Notes: generated by a model not told the origin, from the sequence alone. A stretch of DNA of 22,556 bases from Acidobacteriota bacterium (GCA_025353435.1 JANXQR010000476.1:1-22556); one strand, 5' to 3'. Numbered from the stretch's first letter, positions 1 through 7,851 are shown. Made by a program: numbers and translations.

Positions 1-651
1 ATCCGCGCGGAAGGCGGCGATGGTATGGCCTGCTGCGGTGAGACGGAGGTAGGCATCGATGATGGAGAACGCGCCGGTTTCGGTGAGGAGCGGAAAGATT
101 TTTGGGGAGAGGATGTGGATCCCGGAGAAGGCTAATGCTTGCGGGTTGGTGGTTGGGCGGACGAGTTCTGTTGTGCCGTAGATTCCGGCGCGGCGGCCGC
201 AGAGTTGGCCGGATTCGTCGAAGAGGAGATAGCGGGAGGTGGTGCGGTTTTGCACTGCAAGAGTGGCCAGGGCGCCGCGCTCGGTGTGGAAGCGGAGCAT
301 GGCGGCGAGGTCGATGGTGGAGAGGATGTCGACGTTGTGGAGAATGAAGGGCTGGTTGTCATTGAAGAACCATGCCGCGTTTTTTAGGCCGCCTCCGGTG
401 TCGAGGAGGATGGGCTCGTTGGAGATTTCGATGCGGAGGCCCGGCTGAGTGTGGGTGTTGAGGAATTCTTCCACGAGGCCGGAATAGTGATGGGTGTTGA
501 CGATGACTTCGGCGACTCCGGCGGCGTGAAGGCGGGCGAGAGTGATTTCGAGGAGGGTGCGGCCTGCAAGTTCGACGAGAGCTTTGGGGCGGTCGTTGGT
601 GAGAGGGCGGAGGCGAGTGCCGAGGCCGGCGGCGAGGATCATGGCCTTCAT
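1..651 (-). CDS. MurU-like sugar-1-phosphate nucleotidyltransferase (3' end beyond window)
   Basis: The 217 visible residues form the N-terminal part of a nucleotidyltransferase that would transfer a nucleotide to a sugar-1-phosphate in the cytoplasm. The signature GLGTRLRPLT lies at residues 9-18 and is followed by RPKAL at 21-25, the classic nucleotide-binding loop. A DTGGGLKNA segment and the HNVDIL stretch (likely metal/nucleotide-binding Asp) follow. No stop codon occurs before the window edge, so the C-terminus is missing. The start is the ATG at 649-651, which overlaps the TGA of the upstream kinase gene as ATGA, so the two are probably translationally coupled. Pairing with an AmgK-like kinase suggests MurNAc-1-phosphate uridylyltransferase (MurU) of peptidoglycan recycling. 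A mannose-1-phosphate guanylyltransferase or glucose-1-phosphate thymidylyltransferase role cannot be excluded from sequence alone. Confidence 0.88.
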   Translation of the reverse strand, partial: MKAMILAAGLGTRLRPLTNDRPKALVELAGRTLLEITLARLHAAGVAEVIVNTHHYSGLVEEFLNTHTQPGLRIEISNEPILLDTGGGLKNAAWFFNDNQPFILHNVDILSTIDLAAMLRFHTERGALATLAVQNRTTSRYLLFDESGQLCGRRAGIYGTTELVRPTTNPQALAFSGIHILSPKIFPLLTETGAFSIIDAYLRLTAAGHTIAAFRAD

Positions 652-2159
652 TGTGATCTTGTCTCCAGTTCCAAACTCGCACTTTCCAATTTTTCGACTT
701 CGATGTGGCGGAGGATGACCTCGACGCCTGGGGTGCCGCGGAGATGTTTGGCGAGTTGTTCGGCGAGAAAGACGGAGCGGTGCTGGCCGCCAGTGCAGCC
801 GAAGGAGACCATGAGGTTTTTGAAGCCGCGGCGCTGGTAGGTGGCGACGCTGGAGTCGACGAGGGAGTTGGCGCTAGACAGGAACTGATGCACGGCGGGC
901 TGCTGGTTGAGGTAGTCGGCGACGAGTGCATCTTTTCCGGTAAGGGGGCGGAGAGCGTCGACGCGGTGCGGGTTGGGGAGGGCGCGGGCATCGAAGACGA
1001 AACCGCCGCCGTTGCCGGACTCGTCTACTGGCGGCTCGCGGTGGAAGGAGAAGCTGAAGACGCGGACGGTGAGGTGGTCGGCGGACGAGGCGATGCCGAG
1101 GAGCTTGTCCAGATTGTCTGAGGAAGCCATGGATTGCAGCGCATCCATCAATGCGGGGAGGCCGATGGGGAGGGTGACATTTTGGGCGAGCCAGCGGAGG
1201 TTCTTTAGCGCGTACGGAACGCTGAGGAGGAAGTGGGGCTTGCGCTCGTAGAAACCGCGGAAGCCATAGGCGCCGAGCGCCTGGAGGATGCGGACGTAGA
1301 CGTACGCGTAGTAGTGCTCCATGAAGGCGTCGCGGGTGATGGAAAGATGAATGGCCAGGGCGTCGATGTACTGGTCGAGTAGCTGCTGGCGGAGGGCTGG
1401 CGGCAGGTCGGCTTTGCCGTCGTAGAGGAGCGAGGCAATGTCGTATTGGAGCGCGCCTTTGCGGCCGCCCTGGTAATCGAGGAAGTAGGGCTTGCCAGCC
1501 TGATCCGCGTTGTCGTGATCCGCGGGGAGGAGCATGATATTGCGGGACTGGAAATCGCGGTAAAGAAAGAAATCGCGGCGGGCGGTGAGGAGGAAGCGGG
1601 TGAGGCGGCTGAAGTCGTCTTCAAGGGCCTGCTCGTTGAAGGGAATTCCGGCGAGGCGAAGGAAGTAGTACTTGAAGTAATTCAGGTCCCAGTTGATCGA
1701 TTGGCGATCGAAGCTGGCGCGTGGGTAGCAGACTTTGTAGTTGAGGTCTCTGGCGGCTTCAACCTGGAAGCGCGGCAGGATGGCGACAACCTTGCGGTAG
1801 GCTTCAACGACTTCAGGAGCGATGGTGTCGCCGGCGCGGTGGGCGTTGAGGAAGTCGTAGAGAGTGACGTCGCCGAGGTCTTGTTCAATGTAAGCGCCGT
1901 GGGCGAGGTCGTCCGCGTAGATTTCCGGGACGGGCAGACCGTGGCGGCGGAAGTGGCGTGAGAACTCGAGGAAGGCGATGTTTTCTTCGCGCACGGGATA
2001 GACGATGCCAATTGCGGACGCGTGTCCGACGGCGCTGATAGCCCCGGCGGTGAGGCGGACGATGGTGCGGCCCGATCCGCCGAGTTGGCCCTGGAGAGGC
2101 TTCACCAGTTGGGGTGGCGTGTGGAAGTGCTGCTCGAAGAGTTTTTGTAGGACGTCCAT
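648..2159 (-). CDS. AmgK-like amino-sugar kinase fused to a RapZ C-terminal domain
   Basis: This 503-residue protein has two parts. Residues about 1-340 form an aminoglycoside-phosphotransferase-fold kinase: a GGSGRTIVRL loop near 27-36, catalytic-loop RDFQSRNI at 201-208 (Asp202, Asn207) and metal-binding LDYQGG at 227-232 (Asp228). Residues about 365-495 match the C-terminal domain of RNase adapter RapZ: FDARALPNPHR at 389-399, TGKD at 407-410 and GCTGGQHRS at 454-462, followed by an RHIEVEK segment. The RapZ N-terminal P-loop ATPase half is absent. AmgK kinases phosphorylate MurNAc/GlcNAc at the anomeric position, and the overlapping downstream gene is a MurU-like partner. RapZ-CTD is known to bind glucosamine-6-phosphate, so self-regulation of the kinase is a reasonable inference. 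I chose the ATG at 2159 because the open frame upstream (to 2297) is not kinase-like; no strong Shine-Dalgarno is visible. Confidence 0.9.
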   Translation of the reverse strand: MDVLQKLFEQHFHTPPQLVKPLQGQLGGSGRTIVRLTAGAISAVGHASAIGIVYPVREENIAFLEFSRHFRRHGLPVPEIYADDLAHGAYIEQDLGDVTLYDFLNAHRAGDTIAPEVVEAYRKVVAILPRFQVEAARDLNYKVCYPRASFDRQSINWDLNYFKYYFLRLAGIPFNEQALEDDFSRLTRFLLTARRDFFLYRDFQSRNIMLLPADHDNADQAGKPYFLDYQGGRKGALQYDIASLLYDGKADLPPALRQQLLDQYIDALAIHLSITRDAFMEHYYAYVYVRILQALGAYGFRGFYERKPHFLLSVPYALKNLRWLAQNVTLPIGLPALMDALQSMASSDNLDKLLGIASSADHLTVRVFSFSFHREPPVDESGNGGGFVFDARALPNPHRVDALRPLTGKDALVADYLNQQPAVHQFLSSANSLVDSSVATYQRRGFKNLMVSFGCTGGQHRSVFLAEQLAKHLRGTPGVEVILRHIEVEKLESASLELETRSQ

Positions 2160-2340
2160 TTGCTTAAGAGGAATGTGCTTCCCAAACGATACGCACTGCG
2201 GGGGAGAGGGCGCAAACTTTGGGGCAACTGATGGGATTAAGGATGAGTTTGTGCTGTCCCGCCCTTGCGCCAACAAAAAGGCGCAAAGACCGGGCACGGA
2301 ACGTTTGTGGCCCTATTGTCTAACGAGGACGGCTGCGAGT

Positions 2341-3078
2341 TCAGGCGACGGCTTGAACGAGGATGGCGGTGATGTTGTCATGGCCGCCGGCCTTTTTGGC
2401 GGCTTCGACTAGGCGGGTGCAGCGATCCGCGATGGGTTGCTCGACGGCGAGGATCGATTGTACTTTTTCGTCGGAGAGCTCGCGGGTAAGGCCGTCGGAG
2501 TTGAGCAGGAAGAGGTCGCCGGGCTCGACTGCGAACTGAAAGCAGTCCGGGGTGACGTGATTCTGGGTGCCGAGAGCGCGGGTGATCATGTTGCGCATGG
2601 GGGAGCGCAAGGCTTCAGCGCGGGACATGCGGCCGAGGCGCACCTGCTCTTCGACGAGGGAGTGGTCAAGGGTGAGCTGTTCGAGGCGGCCTGCGCGAAG
2701 GCGATAACAGCGGCTGTCGCCAACATTCAGGGCCCAGACATGCGTTTCTTCGACCACCAGGGCAACGAGCGTGGTGCCCATGCCGCTGAGCTTGTAATTT
2801 CGCTCGGCGCGGGAAAAGATGGCGGTGTTAGCTGCCGAGATGGCTTCTTCAGCAACAGTGGGGAGCGGGGCTTGGCGATCGCGGGCGCAGAGCAGGCGGA
2901 GGACTTCATCGACAGCGATGGAGCTGGCGATCTCTCCGGCTGCGGCTCCTCCCATGCCGTCGCAAACGACGTACACGCCGTCTTCAACGGAATATCCGAA
3001 GGCATCTTCATTTGAGGGGCGCTTGCGGCCGCGATCGGTGACCGCCGCGGCGGTGTAGCGCACAGCTACGGTGGACAA
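2341..3078 (-). CDS. PP2C-family serine/threonine protein phosphatase
   Basis: The 245 residues contain the full set of PP2C (PPM) metal-binding motifs: SNEDAF with Asp25, VVCDGMGG with Asp40/Gly41, GMGTTL at 99-104, GDSR at 120-123, NSDGL with Asp195, and GGHDN with Asp234. Such Mn/Mg-dependent phosphatases reverse Hanks-type Ser/Thr kinases and often act on cell-wall or translation targets. There is no membrane segment, so it is cytoplasmic. The start is a TTG at 3076-3078, supported by GGGAG seven bases upstream; the nearby ATG is out of frame. No kinase gene lies next to it in this window. It sits 83 bp downstream of an exported-protein gene and 181 bp upstream of the kinase-RapZ fusion on the same strand, so co-transcription is possible but not shown. 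Confidence 0.94.
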   Translation of the reverse strand: MSTVAVRYTAAAVTDRGRKRPSNEDAFGYSVEDGVYVVCDGMGGAAAGEIASSIAVDEVLRLLCARDRQAPLPTVAEEAISAANTAIFSRAERNYKLSGMGTTLVALVVEETHVWALNVGDSRCYRLRAGRLEQLTLDHSLVEEQVRLGRMSRAEALRSPMRNMITRALGTQNHVTPDCFQFAVEPGDLFLLNSDGLTRELSDEKVQSILAVEQPIADRCTRLVEAAKKAGGHDNITAILVQAVA

Positions 3079-3132
3079 GAGAGCACTCCCGCATGCCAGT
3101 TTACATGGGTAGGGGAAGAAATGGCAGGTTAC

Positions 3133-3164
3133 GGGGGATCAGGGACTGAGGGACTGAGAGATTA
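3133..3164. repeat. Short tandem octamer repeat at the end of the exported-protein gene
   Basis: Four consecutive 8-base units read GGGGGATC, AGGGACTG, AGGGACTG, AGAGATTA on the plus strand. The two central units are identical and the outer two are degenerate. The array ends exactly on the TAA stop (3162-3164) of the minus-strand gene. Its GGGA core resembles the repeats at 4503-4530 and 17863-17897. Confidence 0.6.
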
Positions 3165-4469
3165 TCGGCCGGCCTGGACGGTGGCGTCGGGGATTGCGGG
3201 TGGGGCGGGTAGATCGAAGACCTGAATTCCGCCGTCCATAAGCACGGCGACGCGGCGTGCGGTGGGCGAGATGGCCACATTGCCTCCCGCGTCCAGGATG
3301 GGGCTGGCAGCGGCGCGCAGGGCAACTTTGCCGCTGGCGGCGTCGAGTATCTGCACGTCCTGACCCTTGATGTCACTAGAATCCAGGGGATTGGTGGCAT
3401 TGACGGAGTGGGTTGCCAGCAGAGTCACGCGAGCGATACGGGAGCCGTTGGAACCCGAGACCAGGAGGGGCCAAACTGAATGTCCTGCGGTTGGATCTTC
3501 CCATAGTCGTTGCCCGGAGGTGGACATTGCGACCAATCCAGGCTCACCGGATGGTCCGCAGGTGGTAACGAGGAATTCCGTATTCGAGATGAAGTCAAGT
3601 TTGGGAGAACAGACGGAGTCGACCTTCCCGAGCAGGGTGCTGCCCCCAACGAAGTGATTGAAGTTGAGCACCCAGGCCGAGCCCAGGGAACGAAGGGATT
3701 CAAGGTAGCCTTCATTGTTGATCGGGAAGTGAATGGCCGAGCGGACGTGGCTTACGAGCATGACCTTGCCATCGCTTCGGCGAATAATGCGCATCACCAG
3801 GCTGGTGTCGTCGGATGCCGGCGGCTCTTCCGAGGCGATGTCAGCTGAAGCTGTGGAGGGGCTGGGGACTTCGCCGGCAACCGATTTGTGCTCTGTTGGC
3901 TCGGAGGAACCGGTAACGAAGTACTGCCGCGACGGATCGAGCTCGACCCACATCACGGGACCGAGAAAGCGAAGGAACGGCTTGAGCTGGAGAGATGGGT
4001 CTCCCAGTAGCAGGTCGTTGCGATCACGGAAAAGGAACTGGCCATGATCGAGCATGTAGAGATACCGGTCGTGGTCGTGGACGGTCCAGATGGTCTCTGC
4101 TTCGACGGCGCCAGTGGGTATTCGAATGACCACGGCGCGAATGCGGCGCTCGTCTTGAGAGTCACTGTTGGAGAGTTCGCGATGGATGAGGGTGGGAACG
4201 CGGAACGTGAAGAGGAGGCGGTCTTCGTCAAGGAAATCAAGGGACGCGAGGCTGTTGCGAAGGCCCAGATAGTACTCACTAGGAGCAGCAAAGCCAAGTG
4301 GCTCGGCGGGAATGGAGAAGCTGGGTGGGAGGGTGGCGCGAATCTGCGGGGATTCAGGTGGCGGGGTCTTCTTCTTGGAAGCGAATGTCTGAGGTGCGGC
4401 GAGAGACCAAAGGGATAGCCCGATGATTGCGCGCACAGCGAGACCCGATGGAAGAAGCGACAACGACAT
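3162..4469 (-). CDS. Exported protein with propeller-like repeats, function unknown
   Basis: About 435 residues beginning with a plausible signal peptide: the hydrophobic stretch VRAIIGLSLWSLAAP is followed by AFAS-like FAS and a lysine/proline-rich segment. The rest is beta-rich. Repeated hydrophobic-aspartate turns such as VQILDAASGK, FDLPAPP and LDFLDEDRLLF suggest a WD40/YVTN-like beta-propeller; this is a structural impression, not a family match. There are no catalytic motifs I recognise. The ATG at 4469 is chosen; a TTG six bases further upstream (4475) is equally spaced from a weak GAG and remains possible. It is divergent from the EamA transporter gene across a 99-bp gap. It is first in a same-strand run with the PP2C phosphatase. 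Confidence 0.8.
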   Translation of the reverse strand: MSLSLLPSGLAVRAIIGLSLWSLAAPQTFASKKKTPPPESPQIRATLPPSFSIPAEPLGFAAPSEYYLGLRNSLASLDFLDEDRLLFTFRVPTLIHRELSNSDSQDERRIRAVVIRIPTGAVEAETIWTVHDHDRYLYMLDHGQFLFRDRNDLLLGDPSLQLKPFLRFLGPVMWVELDPSRQYFVTGSSEPTEHKSVAGEVPSPSTASADIASEEPPASDDTSLVMRIIRRSDGKVMLVSHVRSAIHFPINNEGYLESLRSLGSAWVLNFNHFVGGSTLLGKVDSVCSPKLDFISNTEFLVTTCGPSGEPGLVAMSTSGQRLWEDPTAGHSVWPLLVSGSNGSRIARVTLLATHSVNATNPLDSSDIKGQDVQILDAASGKVALRAAASPILDAGGNVAISPTARRVAVLMDGGIQVFDLPAPPAIPDATVQAGR

Positions 4470-4502
4470 TGCCAAGTATTGTCTCGCAAGCGGGCGAGAA
4501 GT

Positions 4503-4530
4503 GGGAATAGGGACTGGAGGATAGGGCGAA
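4503..4530. repeat. Degenerate heptamer tandem repeat in a divergent intergenic region
   Basis: Four 7-base units in register: GGGAATA, GGGACTG, GAGGATA, GGGCGAA. They lie between the divergent exported-protein and transporter genes, about 40 bp upstream of the transporter start. The unit resembles the short tandemly repeated repetitive (STRR) heptads described in cyanobacteria. The function, if any, is unknown. Confidence 0.55.
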
Positions 4531-4568
4531 GAACTTAGCGTCAGTCGTGTGCGAGAGTAAAGGTACGA

Positions 4569-5573
4569 ATGACGGTTACGGGAAAAACTGAGGGGCGAAT
4601 TCTGTGGCTAGGCTACGGGGCGTGCGCGCTGGCTGGCTGCCTGTGGGGCACGGGATTCTACTTTGGTCGGCTGGCAATGAACGAGATGAGCGTGGAGTAC
4701 ATGGTGCTCTACCGCTTTCTGTTTGCTTGCGTTGGGATGCTTCCGGTGTTGGTGATGAACCCCACCCCACGAATGAAGACCTGTTCGTGGGGACCCCGGC
4801 ATCGTGTGCGGCTGACGGGTGAGGAGATCAAGCTGCTGCTGATTTCAGCGGCGCTCGGGGTGCCCGTGCAGTTTCTCATTCAGTTTCATGGGTTGGAACA
4901 CACGACAGTGAGCCACGCTTCGTTGATGGTGGGATCGATGCCGGTGCTGCTAGCGGCTGCGGCGGCGATGTTTGCGGGCGAGCGGCTGGATTGGATTGGA
5001 TGGGCGGCGCTGGTGGGATCGACTGTGGGAGCGGCCTTGATTGTGATGGGCGCGCATCATGGGCCGGCGGCGCAGGGCGAGCCGACACTCTATGGTGATT
5101 TGCTGGTGGTGGCTTCACTGTGCACCGCGCTCGCGTGGATTCTACTGAGCAAGAAACTGATGATGACGCACAGTCCGCCGGTGGTGACGGCTTACACGAT
5201 TCTGTCAGGAACCGTGATGCTGGCCGCATGGATCCTGGTGCCGCTGGCGGTGAAGCCGTGGATCCCGAATGGCAGCTCCCCGATGCCATTTGCGCACGTG
5301 AGCATGACCGCGTGGGTGGCGCTCGTGATCAGCGGAATTGCGTGCACGGCGACCACAACATTCTTGTGGAACTGGGGTATTCATCACGTACCGGCATCGC
5401 GCGCCGGCGTGTTTCTGAATATCGAGCCTGCGCTTGGTTCGTACCTTGGCGTGCAGTTGCTGGGCGAACATCTGGGGCCGTTCGCGTGGCTCGGCGGAGG
5501 TCTGATTCTGGTGGCGGCAATTATTCTTACAGTGCGCGGACACAAGCACGAGCCGGAGATCATTCTGGAGTAG
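4569..5573 (+). CDS. EamA/DMT-superfamily transporter
   Basis: The 334 residues are strongly hydrophobic with about ten predicted membrane segments arranged as two EamA repeats, the drug/metabolite transporter pattern. The first repeat starts with GACALAGCLWGTGFYFGRLA, and the second starts near GDLLVVASLCTALAWILLSK; the conserved end-of-repeat glycine/glutamate pattern (FAGERLDWIGW and LLGEHLGPFAW) is visible in both. A polar loop of about 20 residues (PRMKTCSWGPRHR) separates early helices. The substrate cannot be read from sequence; EamA members export amino acids, sugars or drugs. The ATG start has AAAGG seven bases upstream. It is alone on its transcript unless read through to the CPBP gene 370 bp downstream. 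Confidence 0.9.
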   Translation: MTVTGKTEGRILWLGYGACALAGCLWGTGFYFGRLAMNEMSVEYMVLYRFLFACVGMLPVLVMNPTPRMKTCSWGPRHRVRLTGEEIKLLLISAALGVPVQFLIQFHGLEHTTVSHASLMVGSMPVLLAAAAAMFAGERLDWIGWAALVGSTVGAALIVMGAHHGPAAQGEPTLYGDLLVVASLCTALAWILLSKKLMMTHSPPVVTAYTILSGTVMLAAWILVPLAVKPWIPNGSSPMPFAHVSMTAWVALVISGIACTATTTFLWNWGIHHVPASRAGVFLNIEPALGSYLGVQLLGEHLGPFAWLGGGLILVAAIILTVRGHKHEPEIILE

Positions 5574-5943
5574 TGACCGGCATCGGAACAACGTTTTGGC
5601 GGGATTGATATAACGCGAACTAAGGTTTTCTTGAAGTCTGAACGACGACGCTGATTTGCAGCGCCTGACCGCCGTTAACACCATTCAGTTCAAGGTTGTT
5701 GTCTACACGCCGCAGGTGCGCCTGAGCGGGTGAAGGTGACGGTGTGCGCGAGCGCGCTTGTCATGGATCAACGACCGTTGAATTGCATGCTTGGTATAGG
5801 AAGACACGAGGTTAAGTTTCCCCGCGCCGCCATTTCAAGATAGATGCGACGTTGAACGAATCTCATGGGACACGAACCTCCGGGCTCGCTCTGGATTGCC
5901 AGTTGTGACCTTGTGGGGGCAGCTGACGTCTAAGCGGGAAAGT
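5574..5943. other. 370-bp intergenic region without a convincing gene
   Basis: Lies between the transporter and the CPBP gene. I see no coding frame with a start, Shine-Dalgarno and family-like sequence; the longest plus-strand start-to-stop reading near 5763 is 26 codons. A small GCGC-GA-GCGC inverted repeat lies at 5746-5755 without a T tract. A possible extended -10 element lies at 5792-5800 and is listed separately. Confidence 0.6.
5792..5800 (+). promoter_or_regulatory. Possible extended -10 promoter for the CPBP gene
   Basis: TGGTATAGG fits the TGnTATAAT extended -10 pattern at four of six hexamer positions plus the TG. No good -35 lies at the right distance, which is tolerated for extended -10 promoters. 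Transcription from here would leave a leader of about 140 bases before the ATG at 5944. Based on pattern only. Confidence 0.22.
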
Positions 5944-6666
5944 ATGGGTCCGATTATGTTGTTACTTAGATGGGCTGAACCGGCGGATAGATTGTCTTAT
6001 AAGGCGGCGAGAAGCCGGCGAAGAGATTTCCTCGAGTTGGTGGGAATATACAGCCTGATCCTGCTGGTGATTTGGACACCGCAGCCGTGGCAGGAGCCAC
6101 TGGGCGGCTTGGCGGCACTCACCATTATTGCGGTCATTGCGGTGTCATATGAGGGCCGGCGGCCGATGGGGCTGTGCACTGTGAACCTCGTGAAATCGCT
6201 GTGGGGTGTGGTGCTGGCGATGGTGATTGCCTTGTTTGCGGTATTTGTAGCGGGGCGCACGCACACGCTGCACGTGGTGAGTTCGCCGTGGTGGGCACTC
6301 CGAGATTATGGGACGTACGCAATCTGGGCTGGCATGCAGCAATTTATTCTGCAATGCTTTTTTCTTCCGCGCACGCTTCGACTGCTGCGCAATGCACCGG
6401 CGGCGGCAGCTGTTTCCGCGGTCCTGTTTGCAATTGCGCATCTGCCCAATCCGTTGCTGACGATGATTACGCTGTTCTGCGGACTGGCGTCGTGCCTGTT
6501 CTTTCTGCGCTACAAGAATTTGTGGCCGCTGGTGCTGGCGCACGCGATTCTGGGGATTTCGATTGCGATTACGATTCCGGAATCGCTGGACCACAGCATG
6601 CATGTGGGCATCGGCTATCTGACTTGGGCGGGTGGATCAGGAGTGGAGCATGCGGCGGTGAGATAG
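5944..6666 (+). CDS. CPBP-family (Abi) membrane protein with Gln-Gln in place of the catalytic Glu pair
   Basis: About 240 residues with roughly seven membrane segments. The C-terminal half carries the CPBP layout: motif 1 position MQQFILQCFFLPR (residues 131-143), motif 2 FAIAHLPNP (His166) and motif 3 LAHAILG (His200). CPBP enzymes (Rce1-like intramembrane proteases) normally have Glu-Glu-x-x-x-Arg in motif 1. Here both Glu are Gln (132, 133) while both histidines remain. It could be an inactive relative or a subfamily with different chemistry. The start is uncertain: ATG 5944 follows GGGAAAG closely, ATG 5956 follows GGG at seven bases, and an in-frame TTG lies at 5896. It ends 17 bp before the convergent holA stop. 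Confidence 0.78.
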   Translation: MGPIMLLLRWAEPADRLSYKAARSRRRDFLELVGIYSLILLVIWTPQPWQEPLGGLAALTIIAVIAVSYEGRRPMGLCTVNLVKSLWGVVLAMVIALFAVFVAGRTHTLHVVSSPWWALRDYGTYAIWAGMQQFILQCFFLPRTLRLLRNAPAAAAVSAVLFAIAHLPNPLLTMITLFCGLASCLFFLRYKNLWPLVLAHAILGISIAITIPESLDHSMHVGIGYLTWAGGSGVEHAAVR

Positions 6667-6684
6667 CGCGCGAACGCGTATTTT
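6667..6684 (+). terminator. Weak hairpin-T-run between convergent genes
   Basis: CGCG-CGAA-CGCG followed by TATTTT lies directly after the CPBP stop codon. The stem is only four base pairs, so it is a weak candidate for rho-independent termination. It abuts the stop codon of the convergent holA gene. Confidence 0.3.
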
Positions 6685-7847
6685 CAGACTTCGAACGAGA
6701 GTTGCTGCGAGGACCAGACCGAAACAGGCTTGGGCTCGGAAGCCAGATCGTAGACGAGGCGTTCGAGGACGAGGCGTTTGTCGGGCGGCGATGAGCGCAG
6801 TTCGAGGTCGGCGCGGGCGATCAGGCGCAGGGCACGGGTGAGATCGCGGCGGCTTTTGTAACGACGTGCCTGGCGGATGAGATCGTCTGCGGCGAAGGGC
6901 GGGATGCGGAAGCCCTGCCAGAGCGCTTGCCAGATGGCGCGCTGATCGCGCACATTCTTTTCGAGAATCACGAGCATTTGGCGGAAGGTGCGAGCGAGCA
7001 TGTAGAGATGGCCGATGGCGGAGTCTTCGCCGGCATCGCTCGAATTGAGCAGGCCATGCAGCAGGGCGAGTGCTCGGGCGGGATTGCGTGAGCTGATGGC
7101 GTCAGTGAGCTCGTAGAGGGAGCGCTGCTTGGCGCCGAGAATCATAGTTTCAACATCGCCCAATGTGATGCGGCCGCGACCAAGCGTATAGAGCAAAAGC
7201 TTCTCAACTTCGGATGCAATCATCATCATGTCGGCGCCGAGGCTGTCGACAAGTTCGCGGGCGGCGTCGGGCTCGATGCGAGTGTCGGCATCCTGAGTGG
7301 TGGCAGTGACCCAGCGCATTGCGTCTTCTTCGTTGACGCGGGCGAGCTCGACCATGCAGCAGTGCTCGCCGAGGGTTTCAGTAAGGCGCTCGAAGCGGTT
7401 CTTGTCGTCCATCTCCATGCGGCGCGCGTCGGATGGAATCCGAACGAAGTCGGCGACAAAGATGAGAAGGGCCTGCGGATTGGGCGACCGGAAGTAGCGA
7501 TCGAGCGCGGCGAATTCGTCTTTCTTCGCGCCGCGGGTGTAGAGCTGGCGCACATTGCGTATGAAGACGACCTGGAAGGGGGCCATGAGAGATGGCGTCT
7601 GGGCGCGGTCGAGGATTTCGAAGATGGAGCAGGAGCTGAGATCGAGGTCGGAGAGGCAGAAGTCGCGCAAATCGGGCGGGACGAAGGCCTTCAACACCGC
7701 GTTGCGGCAGCGTTCTTGCAGGAAGAGTTCGTCGCCGACAAGGATGTAACCCGGCTTGAGGGGGCCTGAATTTGCAGCTGCAGCTTCAATCTCGGCCACA
7801 AAACGCCCAACGGCGCTGAAGCCGGCGCCCCAGCGGGAGGCGGTCAT
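6684..7847 (-). CDS. holA: DNA polymerase III delta subunit (clamp-loader wrench)
   Basis: The 387 residues follow the HolA fold order. An N-terminal domain starts with YILVGDELFLQERCRNAVLKAF (residues about 34-55). Next come a beta-strand/loop region with VVFIRNVRQL and ALLIFVADF, and a middle helical domain with ARELVDSLGADMMMIASEVEKL. The typical AKQRSLYELTDAI segment opens the C-terminal collar, which ends with LELRSSPPDKRLVLERLVYDL. Delta opens the beta clamp within the clamp loader. Length fits the family (about 330-390). The ATG at 7847 has GGAG nine bases upstream, inside a duplicated 12-bp unit (see repeat). smpB lies upstream on the same strand, 122 bp away, so the two may share a transcript. 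The C-terminal 15 residues (SVWSSQQLSFEV) look like a non-conserved tail. Confidence 0.93.
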   Translation of the reverse strand: MTASRWGAGFSAVGRFVAEIEAAAANSGPLKPGYILVGDELFLQERCRNAVLKAFVPPDLRDFCLSDLDLSSCSIFEILDRAQTPSLMAPFQVVFIRNVRQLYTRGAKKDEFAALDRYFRSPNPQALLIFVADFVRIPSDARRMEMDDKNRFERLTETLGEHCCMVELARVNEEDAMRWVTATTQDADTRIEPDAARELVDSLGADMMMIASEVEKLLLYTLGRGRITLGDVETMILGAKQRSLYELTDAISSRNPARALALLHGLLNSSDAGEDSAIGHLYMLARTFRQMLVILEKNVRDQRAIWQALWQGFRIPPFAADDLIRQARRYKSRRDLTRALRLIARADLELRSSPPDKRLVLERLVYDLASEPKPVSVWSSQQLSFEV

Positions 7848-7851
7848 CGGC

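Noticed and set aside
359..991. Minus-strand 210-codon frame overlapping the fusion and transferase genes
   Set aside because: Proline/serine/arginine-rich shadow frame that conflicts with two well-supported genes.
1446..1961. Plus-strand open frame of 171 codons opposite the kinase-RapZ gene
   Set aside because: High GC makes long antisense frames common. The composition is Val/Gly/Glu-rich with no family resemblance or ribosome site, and the opposite strand codes for a clear protein.
2160..2297. N-terminal extension of the kinase-RapZ protein
   Set aside because: The 46 extra residues are not kinase-like and the ATG at 2159 begins a natural kinase N-terminus.
5205..5684. Minus-strand 159-codon frame overlapping the transporter end
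   Set aside because: Mostly antisense to the EamA gene; basic, low-complexity, no family features.
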